NCBI GenBank assembly: GCA_000499405.2
Contig: HG738137.1
Location: forward strand, 10,890,621 to 10,954,620
Length of the DNA: 64,000 nt
Source: Onchocerca volvulus
Lineage: Eukaryota > Nematoda > Chromadorea > Rhabditida > Onchocercidae
Reading direction: 5' to 3'
The notes below the pieces were generated by a model. It saw only the letters and a program-made list of their open reading frames with translations, was not told where the DNA came from and did no database searches. Position numbers and translations under genes: made by a program. Every line of letters starts with the position of its first letter. Within the stretch, counting starts at the first letter, position 1. Positions 1 to 11,085 of this stretch are shown here, piece by piece.

Positions 1-2
1 AT

Positions 3-53
3 AAGATTCCCGAGGATCTATCGATTTTTATTGACCAGTTGGCAATTTATTGA
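3..53 (+). CDS. Possible C-terminal tail of an upstream gene (partial)
   Basis: The first bases can be read as 16 codons (KIPEDLSIFIDQLAIY) followed by TGA. The mix of acidic and hydrophobic residues looks like a protein end rather than the Phe/Lys/Asn-rich translation typical of AT-rich noncoding DNA here. There is too little to identify a family, and a chance frame is quite possible. Confidence 0.22.
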   Translation, partial: KIPEDLSIFIDQLAIY

Positions 54-952
54 TTGACTTTATTACATTTTTTACCGGAATTATATGTAAGGAATGGCTT
101 GTTTTTGCGTAAAATATTATTTTTTTTTATAAAAATTTTGGGATTTTTTTTACTTTTTTCCGGGAAAAATTGTGGAAAATTTGTTACATTTCATTCTCTC
201 CCTCTTCTGCAATTGATAGGAAATTTTGTGATTGAAATTTTATTTTAGCTTTGCTAGAAAGTCTGATCAATAATCAGAAGAAGACTTAGAATGCAAAGAG
301 AGAAGGAATAAAAGAGAAAAGGATATATTTGATTTGTATAGGTTATGTTAATAAATAATTTCGATTTGTACTGGAAAGCCAAAAAATTTGCAAAAAACAT
401 TTAAAAATTTATTAATTTTAATGAATCGTTCGTTTCATCTTTCGGAAACTGTCGATTTCTCACATACCATCAATAATGAAAGGAAATTAACGGCTCGATT
501 TAATTAAGCTTGAATTTATGGCACCGACGATAAATTTTACATTCTTTTATGAGATAACTATTAGGAATAGCTTTATTTTTTTTTCTGTTTGCAAAAAGAA
601 TGAGCAAAACTAAGTGATGCAAAAAAAAAAAAACTTGGAAAATACGCGGAAAATCGTGGAATAATCAGCCTAAGCGCTTCTGTTAGTGAGACAAAGGCGC
701 TTTTGACTGATGAAGAAAATGAATGAAACTGAGAAAATAGAAAGCAGTTTATAGGGAAGGGGTTATGGTTAATGAATAGGGAGAAGAGATCATTAGAGTA
801 ACGTGTGAAGTGGTCGGAATATCACTTTCGATTTTGTTGAAAATTTTCTAATTTGCTGAAAAGTTTTCTCTTTTTTCTTTTTGCAAATATTCTAATACCT
901 TTTTTTTTTTTTAAAGTAAATATGAAATTTAATTACACTTTTACTTTTGCCG
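54..952. other. Intergenic flank upstream of top-1
   Basis: AT-rich DNA with homopolymer runs. AATAAA-like words near 310 and 348 could end an upstream plus-strand gene. A GGCGC-containing stretch near 695 resembles a weak E2F half-site. I see no convincing coding exon or RNA gene. Confidence 0.4.
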
Positions 953-994
953 ATGGCTGTGCTAGCAAGAGAAGCCAGAATTGAATTACTGGAG
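953..994 (+). other. Candidate upstream exon/uORF 5' of top-1
   Basis: An ATG opens 14 codons (MAVLAREARIELLE) that end at a possible donor, GAG|GTGCGT. Spliced to the acceptor at 1350 it would read out of frame with TOP1, run over its start codon and stop after 11 further codons. It would then be an overlapping uORF in a cis-spliced leader. Trans-splicing at 1350 would remove it. It may equally be noncoding. Confidence 0.3.
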
Positions 995-1340
995 GTGCGT
1001 TATATTTTTTTGTTCGTTTGAAAGAACAATCGAATATTTAAAAAAGACATAAAAGAAAAAAGAAAAGACAGGAAAGATAGAAATATCCAAAGGAATTTCA
1101 CAAATTTTTTGTAAAAAAATTTTAATCTTTAACCCTTTACAAAGTTTTGGTGTTTGGAGTAATATTCTCTCAATTATGATATTTGAAGCGATCGGAATTG
1201 CGGTAAAATTGTATCGCAGGAAATCGCTCGTTCATTTGCGTTTCAAGCGAATTAAATTGCGATTTTATGTCAAAACATGTTTATAGCTCGTTGCATATTG
1301 ATGATTTTTTTTGAAAATTGGTGGAATAGTTTTTTTTAAA

Positions 1341-1350
1341 TATGTTTTAG
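1341..1350 (+). promoter_or_regulatory. Probable trans-splice (SL) acceptor of top-1
   Basis: The sequence tatgttttag lies two bases before the ATG at 1353. This is the usual arrangement for nematode spliced-leader addition. A conventional cis acceptor from the exon near 953-994 is the alternative. Confidence 0.5.
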
Positions 1351-1352
1351 CT

Positions 1353-4300
1353 ATGGCCGCAATCGCACCTGCAGTACAAAATCTGAATTCAAGTTCTTAT
1401 GCAAATGGTGAAAGGTTAATGCTTTTTTTTTTTTTTTTTGTTGCATATCTTTTCGATATAATGTAATTAACCGTATGATCTTGAAAAGGTGATTAAACGT
1501 TATGGAAAGAAAAAATGAACTCTGATTAAATAAAATTCATGAAATTTATGATAAATAAAATTCATGAAGTTTATGAAACTTTTTGTATCTTGTGGATAAC
1601 CGGCAATTATAAATCCAAAAGTAAACAAATACAGATCGAGTAGGTACTACAGAAAGAACACAGGACTAATTAATTTTTGTTTTGTATCCTTTTATGATTC
1701 TTTTAAACGTCCTTTTTGTTATTACTTAATATTTTCCAATTTTTTTTTTTAGAGCATGCGTTGAAAAACTGAATGAAGTGAAAAAGGAGGACATGTCCAA
1801 TGATGACGACGTCCCATTGTCGAGGAAAGTACGAATGATTATTGATGATGACGATATACCGCTTGCTAAGAAATTGAAAACCATGCAACAGGACGATGAT
1901 GATGTGCCACTATCACAAAAGGCTAAAGTTATTTTTCATTTTATAATCAAATACTGTATCGTACATTCTTTTGATGAGGGAATCCATTAAATGCTACTTT
2001 TTATTTTGTTGCATAATTCTATTTCTGCTGAAGTATGATTTCTTTCTGAAAACGCGTTTAATATAGTTAATTCTGCTAAAAAAATGTTTCTTGTCAGTTA
2101 ATAATTGTCAGTTTCTAGCTACAGAAAGGATTATCCGAGGGGGCATTGGCTGCTTCATCGAGCAATCGAGTTAAAAAGCCACATTCATCGACAAAAAAAG
2201 TGGTTAAAACAGAATTGGAAAGCGATGACGATGTACCGCTTAGCGTGCGAGCTGCCACATTAACCAAAAAAAGGCGAAAAAATGAATCAGACGATGAAGA
2301 TTACAAACTCGAAGTTAGCTATTATCTTAAAATTTTTTTAGTTCTTAAAACTTTTCTCACGCTTATTTTAAACTTGATACTCTGGATTGTCTGATATTGT
2401 TTAGTTTGTGTAGTTAATTATAGAAAAAAAAGGAGAAAGGGAAAAATTCAAGTGAAAGGAAGAAAGCCTCAACTTCTTCAAGTTCTGAGAAAGTCCACAT
2501 AAAAAATGAAAAGGCCAATGGCATTACAGCAAATAAGCGGAAAAAACGAGAGGAAGAAGAGGAGGAAATTTGGAAATGGTTTTTTTTTTCAATTATTTGA
2601 ATTAAAATTTATTGGGTTTTTTATGATTGTTGCAATTTTATGAAAATAAAGTAATGCCGCGATTGAAAATTCACTTTTAATATTATTTTCTTTTCAGGTG
2701 GGAAGAGGAAAAAAAACCAAGTGGTATCAAATGGTACAGTCTATCCCACAAAGGACCCATTTTTGCGCCACCTTATGTACTACTTCCTGAATCGGTTCAC
2801 TTCAAATATGATGGAAAAGTAAGCAAAGATTTCTGAAATATGAAAATTCTACAAGTTTTCAAATTGGGTTGTAACATACATTCACTTTTTGCTTATTTTG
2901 TTGAACAGTGGTTTTCAGACTAAAGTTGCGATATAGACATACTTATTGTAGGTGATGAAATTGGCACCATTAACGGAAGAAGTTGCTTCTTTCTATGCAA
3001 AAATTTTGGATCATGAATATACAACGAAAGAAACCTTCAATAAAAATTTTTTTATGGATTGGAGGAAGGTTTGCGTTCTTGCTTTTAAGATGTGCAAATT
3101 TTGCAAATGTTTTTTGCATCTTGAATTTTTTAAAATTTTCACTACTATTTTTAGGTGATGACTCCTGCAGAGCGTGAAAAAATTACCGATTTGACGAAGT
3201 GTGACTTTCGAGAAATGCATGCATATTATGTAAAATTAAGAGAAGAGCGAAGATCCTTAAGTAAAGAGGAGAAGCAAAAAATGAAAGAGGTGCAGTTTCA
3301 AACTTATTATTATAGAAGAATGATTTCTAACTTGAAAAAGAATATTTCACCGATTTTCATTTTTAGATTAAACAAGAAGAAGCTAAAATATATGGTGTTG
3401 CATATATTGATGGACATAAACAAAAGATAGGAAACTTTCGAATTGAACCACCGGACCTCTTTCGAGGACGTGGTGGTCATCCTAAAATGGGTCGTTTAAA
3501 GAGACGAATCAATCCAGAAGATGTGATCATTAATTGTTCAAAGTAATTTTTTTCTAAATTTTTGCTTAATCTATCGGTGAATGGCTTAGTATAACTTTTT
3601 TTCTCTTCAGTTTTTGCCACACGCCATCCATCAGTTCACTGCTTTACACATTATGACTCGAAACATAAGAAAATCTTTCTAATGTTATCTCATTTCGAAG
3701 GGTAATAACTTTATTTCAGATGCTTTCCAGATATACTGGTTAGATTAAATATAACTGCATTAATCGTTAAAGCTCATTTACTCTGTATTATAATCTTGTA
3801 CAAAGTGTAAGAAACATTTTTAAGAGATTTTATCATTTATTCCGTTTTAGGATTCTTATTGTAATTTTTGGATATTTGATACGTTACAGGGATTCAGAAA
3901 TACCAAAACCTCCTGAAGGTCATCGCTGGAAGGAGGTGCGTCATGATAATACAGTGACATGGCTGTGTTCTTGGACAGAAAATATTTTAGGTTCAATCAA
4001 ATATATTATGTTAAACCCATCTTCGAAAATCAAGGTAATGTGTGATGATTTTGCCGAAAATTTAGTTAGAAACTTGTTTTGCAGCTTAAAGAAGAGGGAA
4101 GAAATGATAACAAGTTTTTTAGAGACAGCAAGATTTATTTTTCTTGTTGAACACTTCAAGAAGAATTAATATTCAATTTTCAGGGTGAAAAGGATTACGA
4201 AAAATTTGAAACTGCAAGACGATTGAAAGGTATTGTTGGGAGTATCCGGGAAAATTACACAAAAGATTTAAAAAGTAAAGAAATGCGGGTACGACAGCGA

Positions 4301-6096
4301 GCAGTGGCATTATATTTCATTGATAAGGCATGGATTCTTCCAATTAATTATGTTTAATAGGATTTTATTTTTTTATTTTATTTTTTCATTTTTTACTTGT
4401 AAATGCAATTTTAGTTAGCGCTTCGTGCGGGTAATGAAAAAGATGTGGATGAAGCAGCAGATACTGTTGGTTGTTGCTCACTGCGATGCGAGCACATTGA
4501 ACTTCATGAAAAGTTGGATGATAACGAGTAGGTTATCTTATCAATTATTTCCTCTACATATTCTTATAGAAGAAATACGAAGACTTTGAATGTATGAATA
4601 TGAATTATCGTGGACTTACTGTGTCTGTAGAATTTTTTCCATCAGTTGAAATCTATAGGAAACTGAATGGTGTAATTTTTAGTTATGTGGTTGAATTTGA
4701 CTTTCTTGGTAAAGACAGCATTCGGTATTACAACAAAGTACCGGTGGAAAAGCGAGTTTTTAAAAATTTGAAACTTTTTATGGAAAATAAAAGCGGTAAC
4801 GATGATCTTTTCGATCGTCTTGATGTAAGTTTCCTCAAAAATATTCATTTATCCATACTGAATTAATTGCAGTGAACATATTTGCTCTTCGTTTTATTTA
4901 CACAATCCGAAATTTCATTGACAGTTGTTTTTATAAAGCCAAGTATTTATCACTTATGAATTGACAATGCATGCATTATTTTCGAAAATTTTAGAACTTT
5001 TGTTTTATTAGTTATTTCCTAAGTTATGATCGCACATAGCTGTGCCGCTATAAACTGTAATTGATAGTGCATCTGGATTAATCCCTTGTTATTAATATTA
5101 AATCTTATAAGACTTGTTTTAATTAGCTATCAGTCTCCTAAATAGAAGAGTAATGACTGTATAATTCATTTCGATTTCATCTAATTTGTGTATTCTACCA
5201 ATTTGTGTTGTAGACAGCATCGCTAAATAAATATTTGCAAAGCTTGATGCCGGGATTAACTGCTAAAGTTTTTCGTACATATAACGCATCGATTACACTA
5301 CAACAGCAGTTGGAGAAATTGACCAAAGGTCAGTCTTTTTTTAAAGTGAGTATCAACTCACGAAGCAGTTCATGTGATTTTCTTTTTCTGAATAGATAGA
5401 GTAGTGGGAGATGATTTAATGAAGTTCGTTTACTATTTACTCAAAAAACTTCCTTCACGTCGTTTTTATTTAATAACTTATATTTATAGATGATTCCACA
5501 CCGCCTGAGTTACTACTTTGTTATAATAGAGCGAATCGTCAGGTTGCAATTTTATGTAATCACCAACGTGCTGTGCCAAAAAGCCATGAAAAAAGTATGG
5601 AAAATTTGGAGACGAAAATAAAAACGAAGAAAGCAGAACTGAAAGAAGCCAAGGTTAATTTTCTTAATTTTTAATTTTGAATTCATTCTCATAATGTATC
5701 ATTGCAGTTGTTGAATTTTTTATATTTGTTGGATTTTTAGGAAGAATTAGAAAAAGCACGCGGTGATGCAGCCAAACAACGTGCATCCAAGCGTATTGAT
5801 CGAATCAGAGAACAGTTAAGAAAATTAAAAATTCAGCGAACAGATAAGGTAAGTTCTCGGAAAAAATTGCCTGTTGAGTGATATAAGATCGTCATTAAAC
5901 GGAAATGATATTATAATTTCAGGATGAAAATAAGCAGATTGCTTTGTCAACATCAAAACTGAATTATTTGGATCCGCGGATATCAGTTGCCTGGTGTAAA
6001 AAGTATCAAGTACCAGTTGAAAAAATTTTCAACAAAACACAGCGTGAAAAATTTCGTTGGGCAATTGATATGGCCGACGAGGATTATGTTTTCTGA
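1353..6096 (+). CDS. top-1: DNA topoisomerase I (type IB), 16 exons, about 746 aa
   Basis: Nuclear type IB topoisomerase: it nicks one strand through a 3'-phosphotyrosine bond and relaxes supercoils ahead of replication and transcription. Exons: 1353-1414, 1753-1927, 2119-2313, 2424-2578, 2698-2818, 2952-3068, 3155-3289, 3367-3542, 3890-4034, 4184-4327, 4415-4527, 4683-4824, 5214-5328, 5490-5653, 5741-5848, 5923-6096. Phases agree throughout. The charged N-terminus (1-195) has four DDD[VI]PL repeats and Lys-rich patches. The core runs from [10 protein letters not shown] to about 598. A coiled linker precedes the C-terminal domain SKLNYLDPR. Expected catalytic residues are present: Arg479 (ALRAGNE), Lys523 (LGKDS), Arg581 (VFRTYN), His623 (LCNHQR) and Tyr704. 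The intron after residue 475 has a GC donor. The exon-3 acceptor could also be 2124, which would drop two residues. Identity is clear from core motifs matching human TOP1 nearly word for word; the exact N-terminus is less certain. Confidence 0.97.
1527..1576. repeat. 25-bp direct tandem repeat, two copies, top-1 intron 1
   Basis: A unit beginning taaataaaattcatga is repeated at 1527-1551 and 1552-1576 with one mismatch. It is intronic, and nothing suggests a function. Confidence 0.8.
4328..4414 (+). other. GC-AG intron in top-1
   Basis: The conserved exon text FIDK ends with AAG, and the next bases are GCATGG. The next exon starts at 4415 with LALRAGNE. These segments abut in other TOP1 proteins, so the donor is GC. 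The first in-phase GT lies 24 bases downstream at 4352 and would add eight residues beside the catalytic ALRAGNE helix. Confidence 0.8.
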
Positions 6097-7430
6097 TTTC
6101 ATTTCACCCTTTTTTTGTTATTATGGTTGGATGGTTTTTATCTAAATCTTTTAAAAGTTTGAAATGTTTTGAAGCTAATTTGGTTCAGGGAAAACGTTTT
6201 TAACACAGTCTAATATATTTTGCTTCGACTTAATGACTTCCTAAAATCCATAGAATCTTCAGAGCATAGGAAAGGTGTTCATAAGTTTTATGCTGTAGTC
6301 TTTACCAGAAAATTGTGTACGATTTTACAACTGGTGTGGATATTTTGTAGTTTTGATTCTGTTCTTTAAAAATTTATCCTTCTTACTTGTCATTAATTGA
6401 AATTAATTGGATTCAGTTGAATTCTAATTCGACTAAAGGAGTTAATTTATATAATTTTAGAAAATGAGTTGAGATTTTCTTGTATTAGATTACTGTTGGA
6501 GAATTTTTCTTAAATGAAGTAAAGGACTGAGCAACTGTAATTTTAAGAATTAATTAAAATTATGGGATTTTTTTTTAGAAAGAGTTGCTTTGATTCTTAC
6601 TGATTTTGCTGAAGTTAAGGTGATATTTGTTCTTTGATGGGATTTTTCATTTGCTATCATGATATAGTATTTCATGGGAGAAATTCAGAAGATGCGTGAT
6701 TCATTCACGTGTATCTGATGAATTTGTTAATCGATTGTGATGTGGGTTTATTTGAGTGGATCGATTGCGACATTGAGATTTATTTGAATTTTTCGATATA
6801 CAGTTTTATTTAGCTCTCCGCGAATTTATGTAGGACTGGAATTAATTTTAGTTTTAATATGAAATTAAAGTGAAGTAATCGAAAACGTATGTTGAAATTC
6901 ATTTGAGTTTTCGAAAAGTTTTTGATTTTTTCGCTTTATATATTATTATTTCATGAAACTAAGGAAAGGATTTTTTAATACTAATTTTTGTTTTTGATTA
7001 CTTCTGAAATTGTCTGTGGTGTGTTTAATGTGATGATTTGCATACTAAATGTGCTTAAATGAAATTATTTTTACTTATGTGTCTGTTTAATGGATTGTCA
7101 TTTTCATTCTCTGTATTATATTCAGCTGGATTATTAGATTTTTATCTTCTCTTCAATATCTTCAGTAAGACTGCCGTATTTGCGTTCCATGTCCAGTTAG
7201 CAGGTTAAGAGTCTTTCGAAGTTAAATTTAAATTTTAATCTGCAATTTCTGTTATTGTAGTAAAATATTTGTTTTGCATATTGTATTTAGTAAATTTATT
7301 TTCTTCATCAATTCTTGCATCTATTTGATGAATTATTTAATTTTATATTTTGGGACATCCTATTGTATTCCTTTTGTACTTGTAGTTCGTTTCACTATCT
7401 TACTTTGATACTAATAAAATTTCGGATAAA
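6097..7430 (+). other. Probable long 3' UTR / downstream flank of top-1
   Basis: From the TOP1 stop to about 7430 the plus strand is T-rich and A-poor, like the introns of plus-strand genes here. It then becomes A-rich. An AATAAA at 7413-7418 lies at the switch. No open frame in this stretch looks coding. Calling it UTR is inference from composition. Confidence 0.4.
7413..7418 (+). terminator. Candidate polyadenylation signal for top-1
   Basis: A canonical AATAAA stands at the end of the T-rich stretch that follows the TOP1 stop. Earlier variant signals could be used, since the implied 3' UTR of about 1.3 kb is long for a nematode. Confidence 0.35.
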
Positions 7431-10400
7431 ACAATATCATGATTCTTTGTTTAGTTACGATTTTTAATCTCATTCCCGAAATTTATTTCATGCCCAGGAA
7501 AAGGAGAAATGAATTTCTTGTCCTAATGATAATTTTTAAAAGCGAAGTGTTTTTGCGAAAAAAAAAAAGACATATTTTGTCGCTTCTAGTAACGAATTGT
7601 AGGGGGAATTCGTCTGGTGCTGCGAAAGAATTGTCCAAAAAATGAACTTCAGAGAGCATTGTCCAAAAAATTGACCAGAGGCTATCAGGAATTCCAAACC
7701 ACAACTATAGTGTTGGAGTGGATGGTGGTTGTGATCGGTCAGATGAAGTAATATTGCATTAAATTGTCGGCACTTCGGGATAATAATAAAACTCACAATA
7801 TTTATAGTGTAGTATTCGATTAATCATTGGAGATTAATTACTATCAAAATATCATTGATAAGTCCTCCAATCATTTTATAATTATCAGAAGGTTAAGAAC
7901 TAAAAATCAATAATAGAAAGTATTACGGTAATAATGAAGTGCAACGAATAATTCAACAAAATGGCAAAAGCGAATTATATTCATCGAGTTGAATGAATCC
8001 AGAATATAATCTTCATAATTGAATATTTCACATGTCGATATTTGATAGCAATGAAATTCCTTGATGAAAAAAAAAAAAAAAAATGAAAAAGTGTAGAAAT
8101 TTGATAATAGTTAAAAATCAATAAATTTGAAGTTTCATTATCAAATTTATTTTCATTACTATCATCATATTTCTTTAGCATGTTGTATTTTCCATTATTT
8201 TCATTGTTGAAGATGGTAAGAACAATTTGGCGAATATTTGTCATTATTGTATTTAACTTTCAATGCACATTTATAAGAGTTTTTTCATTATCAACAAAAA
8301 TTTCGAATCTTTTCTTCCTCAATTTTTGCAAAATTTATTAATCGTCGTAAAGAAAAAAAAAAAAAAAAAGTTCCAAATTCCAAATTTCGTATTCAATTCG
8401 TTTCATTTTATAAAAGCTATAATTTTTTATCGAATCAAGCATCGAAAATGATTAAAAGAAGACAACATTTTCAAAAAGTTTACTTAAAATAGGTGAGTAT
8501 TGATTAGATCAAAGACGTTATTGATAAATGCAATCATACACGAATAAATATTGAATTTTTTGAAATTCTACATTTTTTTTTTCAGAACGGAATAATATTA
8601 ATATTTATATTTGCATTATGAGAATAAAGTTGAAAAATTCTCGATGTTAATTAACAAGAAGTTGAAAATTTTCGAGATAGTACAGAAATACTTTTGCATA
8701 TTTTTGTAAAATGTTTTAATTTATTTTCAAGTTTTCGAAATACCAAAATTTGTTTTTTGAATTGAATTAGTACCCAGGTAATCAATCAAAAAAAAAAAAA
8801 AAAAAAGATCCAGAAAGAGGACAAGTTTTGAATCATTCTAACAAATTATAATTAGAATTGCCCGATTAAGTGAAAATTGGAATTCGTAGATTTAAGAAGA
8901 GAGAACTTGGCAATATCAGTTATTAAATTATTTCGTTTCTTTAACTTACAATAGTTAATTAATTAATTTTACTTGAGTAAGATAAATCATATTTGGTTAA
9001 TGATAATTCATGCTTATCATTTCTGATGCAATTCTGAAGGAAGGGATAAAAGGTTTCTGTTCCAAGATTGTTGAAACTTCTCTTTCTTCCATCTCAAATT
9101 TTCGAAATTTTACTGCAATTTTATGTTTACTCATTACGATGACGACATATTGATTATTAGAATAAGTCTCTGGTAAATTCCAAGCCGATTATATAGCCAG
9201 GTTAAATTTAGGACAGTCCATATTGGATCAATTTACTTTCAGGATAATTGCTCTAAAGAATCTTTTCACATGAGACATCATCATAATATCATGGCGGAAA
9301 TAGAATATTTTAATTTTAATTATCTGGTAGTCATTGATTAAAATTAATCAAATCATATACTCATAGCCGATTTGTATAAAATTTATTTATTATATTTGTA
9401 TTACTTAAAATCATTACAGCTGATGCTATTAGAAATTGAAATTCAAATAATCCGGAGTTTTTTTTTTCCGGGACTTATTCACAGAAAAACAAAATTACCT
9501 AAATTCTAGAATTATTCTTCATTACTTTAAAAGGTAATGAAAAATTGAATGATGAATTAAGTGACAAAAGTGATAAATTTCGAAATTTTGCATTTAAAAA
9601 GAATTCCAAGTTTACTTACTCATTTCATTTTACCTAATCGAAATTAGCTAAATTTATTATCTTAAAAATCGATTGATCTTTATCATATTACTGCTATCAA
9701 TCCTGCTGAGTTATCCGTAGTACATTATTGGTTAAAATATGTTTAAAAAAGGAAAAAAAAAAACCTAAATTTAAAAAAAAGAAAGAAACTGGATTTACTT
9801 ATTCTGTTTATCTTTTCTTTCTCCTCTTTCTTGCTCATTTTTCCCTTTCCCTAATCAATATTTCTACATTCATCATTACAATCAATTCACCTTAATTATC
9901 AAAATCTTATCAAATCTCATTTATCATCATCTAAAATATTCTTTGATGATATTGTAAGATAGTCTTATCAAAAGAACTTCAATCATAATCACAATATCAA
10001 TTTGGAAAATAAAATATGTATGATTGAAGCAGAATTTAGCAATCATGCAATAAATATCTAATAAGCTAAAAGCATGAGCTATTTTTGCTCATTCTATTAC
10101 ACTTTATATCTTTTATCATCTCTTATCAGATTCGGAAACAAATCTTTTATCAACAAAATTGAAAACAAAAAAGGTCAAAGGAACAATAAATAATCGATGA
10201 AATGGTCGATCAAAATAGTTAACATCAATTTATCAACAAATTTAAAAGTGATAATTTCTTAAGTTGAAACTAATTATTGAAATCTTTATAGAATTTCGTA
10301 ATTTTCAATATTTTCAAAAAATTCTTTAATTTCACTTCTTTTTCTCTTTTAAATATATAAGATGATGACTTAAGCTAAAAATGTTGACAATGAAGAAAAC

Positions 10401-10970
10401 TTGCCCAAATTGATTATTATATTTTTCAAAAAAAAAACTTTTGAATCAAAATTTAAAAATTTTAATTTGCATCTGTCGATAAAATTCACTTCAATGCATA
10501 TATTTTGATCAAATTTCCAGTACAGTAATCCAACTGATGATGGCTTCTATGATTGATTACTTCTTATCATACGATCAGCATTATCATTTCGTACAATCAT
10601 GATATGCTTTTCTTATTATATTATTGCCTTGTTCGAAATTTTTATCATATAGTTGTTAAATTGGACAGAGTTGAAAATTTGCAAATTGTAGCAAAAAAGA
10701 AATAGAATATTTTTGAGAATGAAGGAAGAAATAATTAATATTTTATTGTTTCATCTCTTTAATGATTTGATATTAAAATGCAGTTTCAAATAAATGTACA
10801 AAGAAGGAGCAGAAATTGAAATATACGATCAAATAGATGGCAAATTTCAGATTCACTGCTCGATAGTTTCCATTTTGGACGATAGAGGTGTTTGTTTCCT
10901 CAAGATTGGAAAGTTTCGAAGTTTTCCAACCTTTAATTTTACTGACAACTGCAACAAAATTTAATTCTAC
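7431..10970. other. Intergenic AT-rich DNA between top-1 and the secreted-protein gene
   Basis: Homopolymer runs and low-complexity A/T sequence, including poly-A tracts near 8068, 8350 and 8790. Short open frames here translate to Phe/Lys/Ile/Asn-rich strings without family likeness. I see no RNA gene or transposon. A 56-codon frame at 10794-10964 is reported separately. Confidence 0.5.
10794..10964 (+). CDS. Small ORF of 56 codons, unassigned
   Basis: ATG to TAA gives a 56-residue frame with a balanced composition (begins MYKEGAEIEIYDQIDGKF, with three Cys). It contains a TTTCAG that could be an acceptor. It lies on the opposite strand, just beyond the 3' end of the secreted cysteine-rich gene, so it may be a chance frame. 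No family recognised. Confidence 0.15.
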   Translation: MYKEGAEIEIYDQIDGKFQIHCSIVSILDDRGVCFLKIGKFRSFPTFNFTDNCNKI

Positions 10971-10975
10971 AGCTA

Positions 10976-10988
10976 TTTATTTTTTATT
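10976..10988 (-). terminator. Polyadenylation signals of the secreted cysteine-rich gene
   Basis: Read on the minus strand there are two AATAAA hexamers, at 10976-10981 and 10983-10988. They lie about 100 bases past the stop codon at 11086, a typical nematode spacing. Confidence 0.55.
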
Positions 10989-11085
10989 TCTTCTTTCTCC
11001 ACCGTTATAATTACTTTCTTAAAATGAAACATTGATGTAAATTGTAGAAGTATGAATTTTGATCGTACAATTAAAGCTAAATTTC

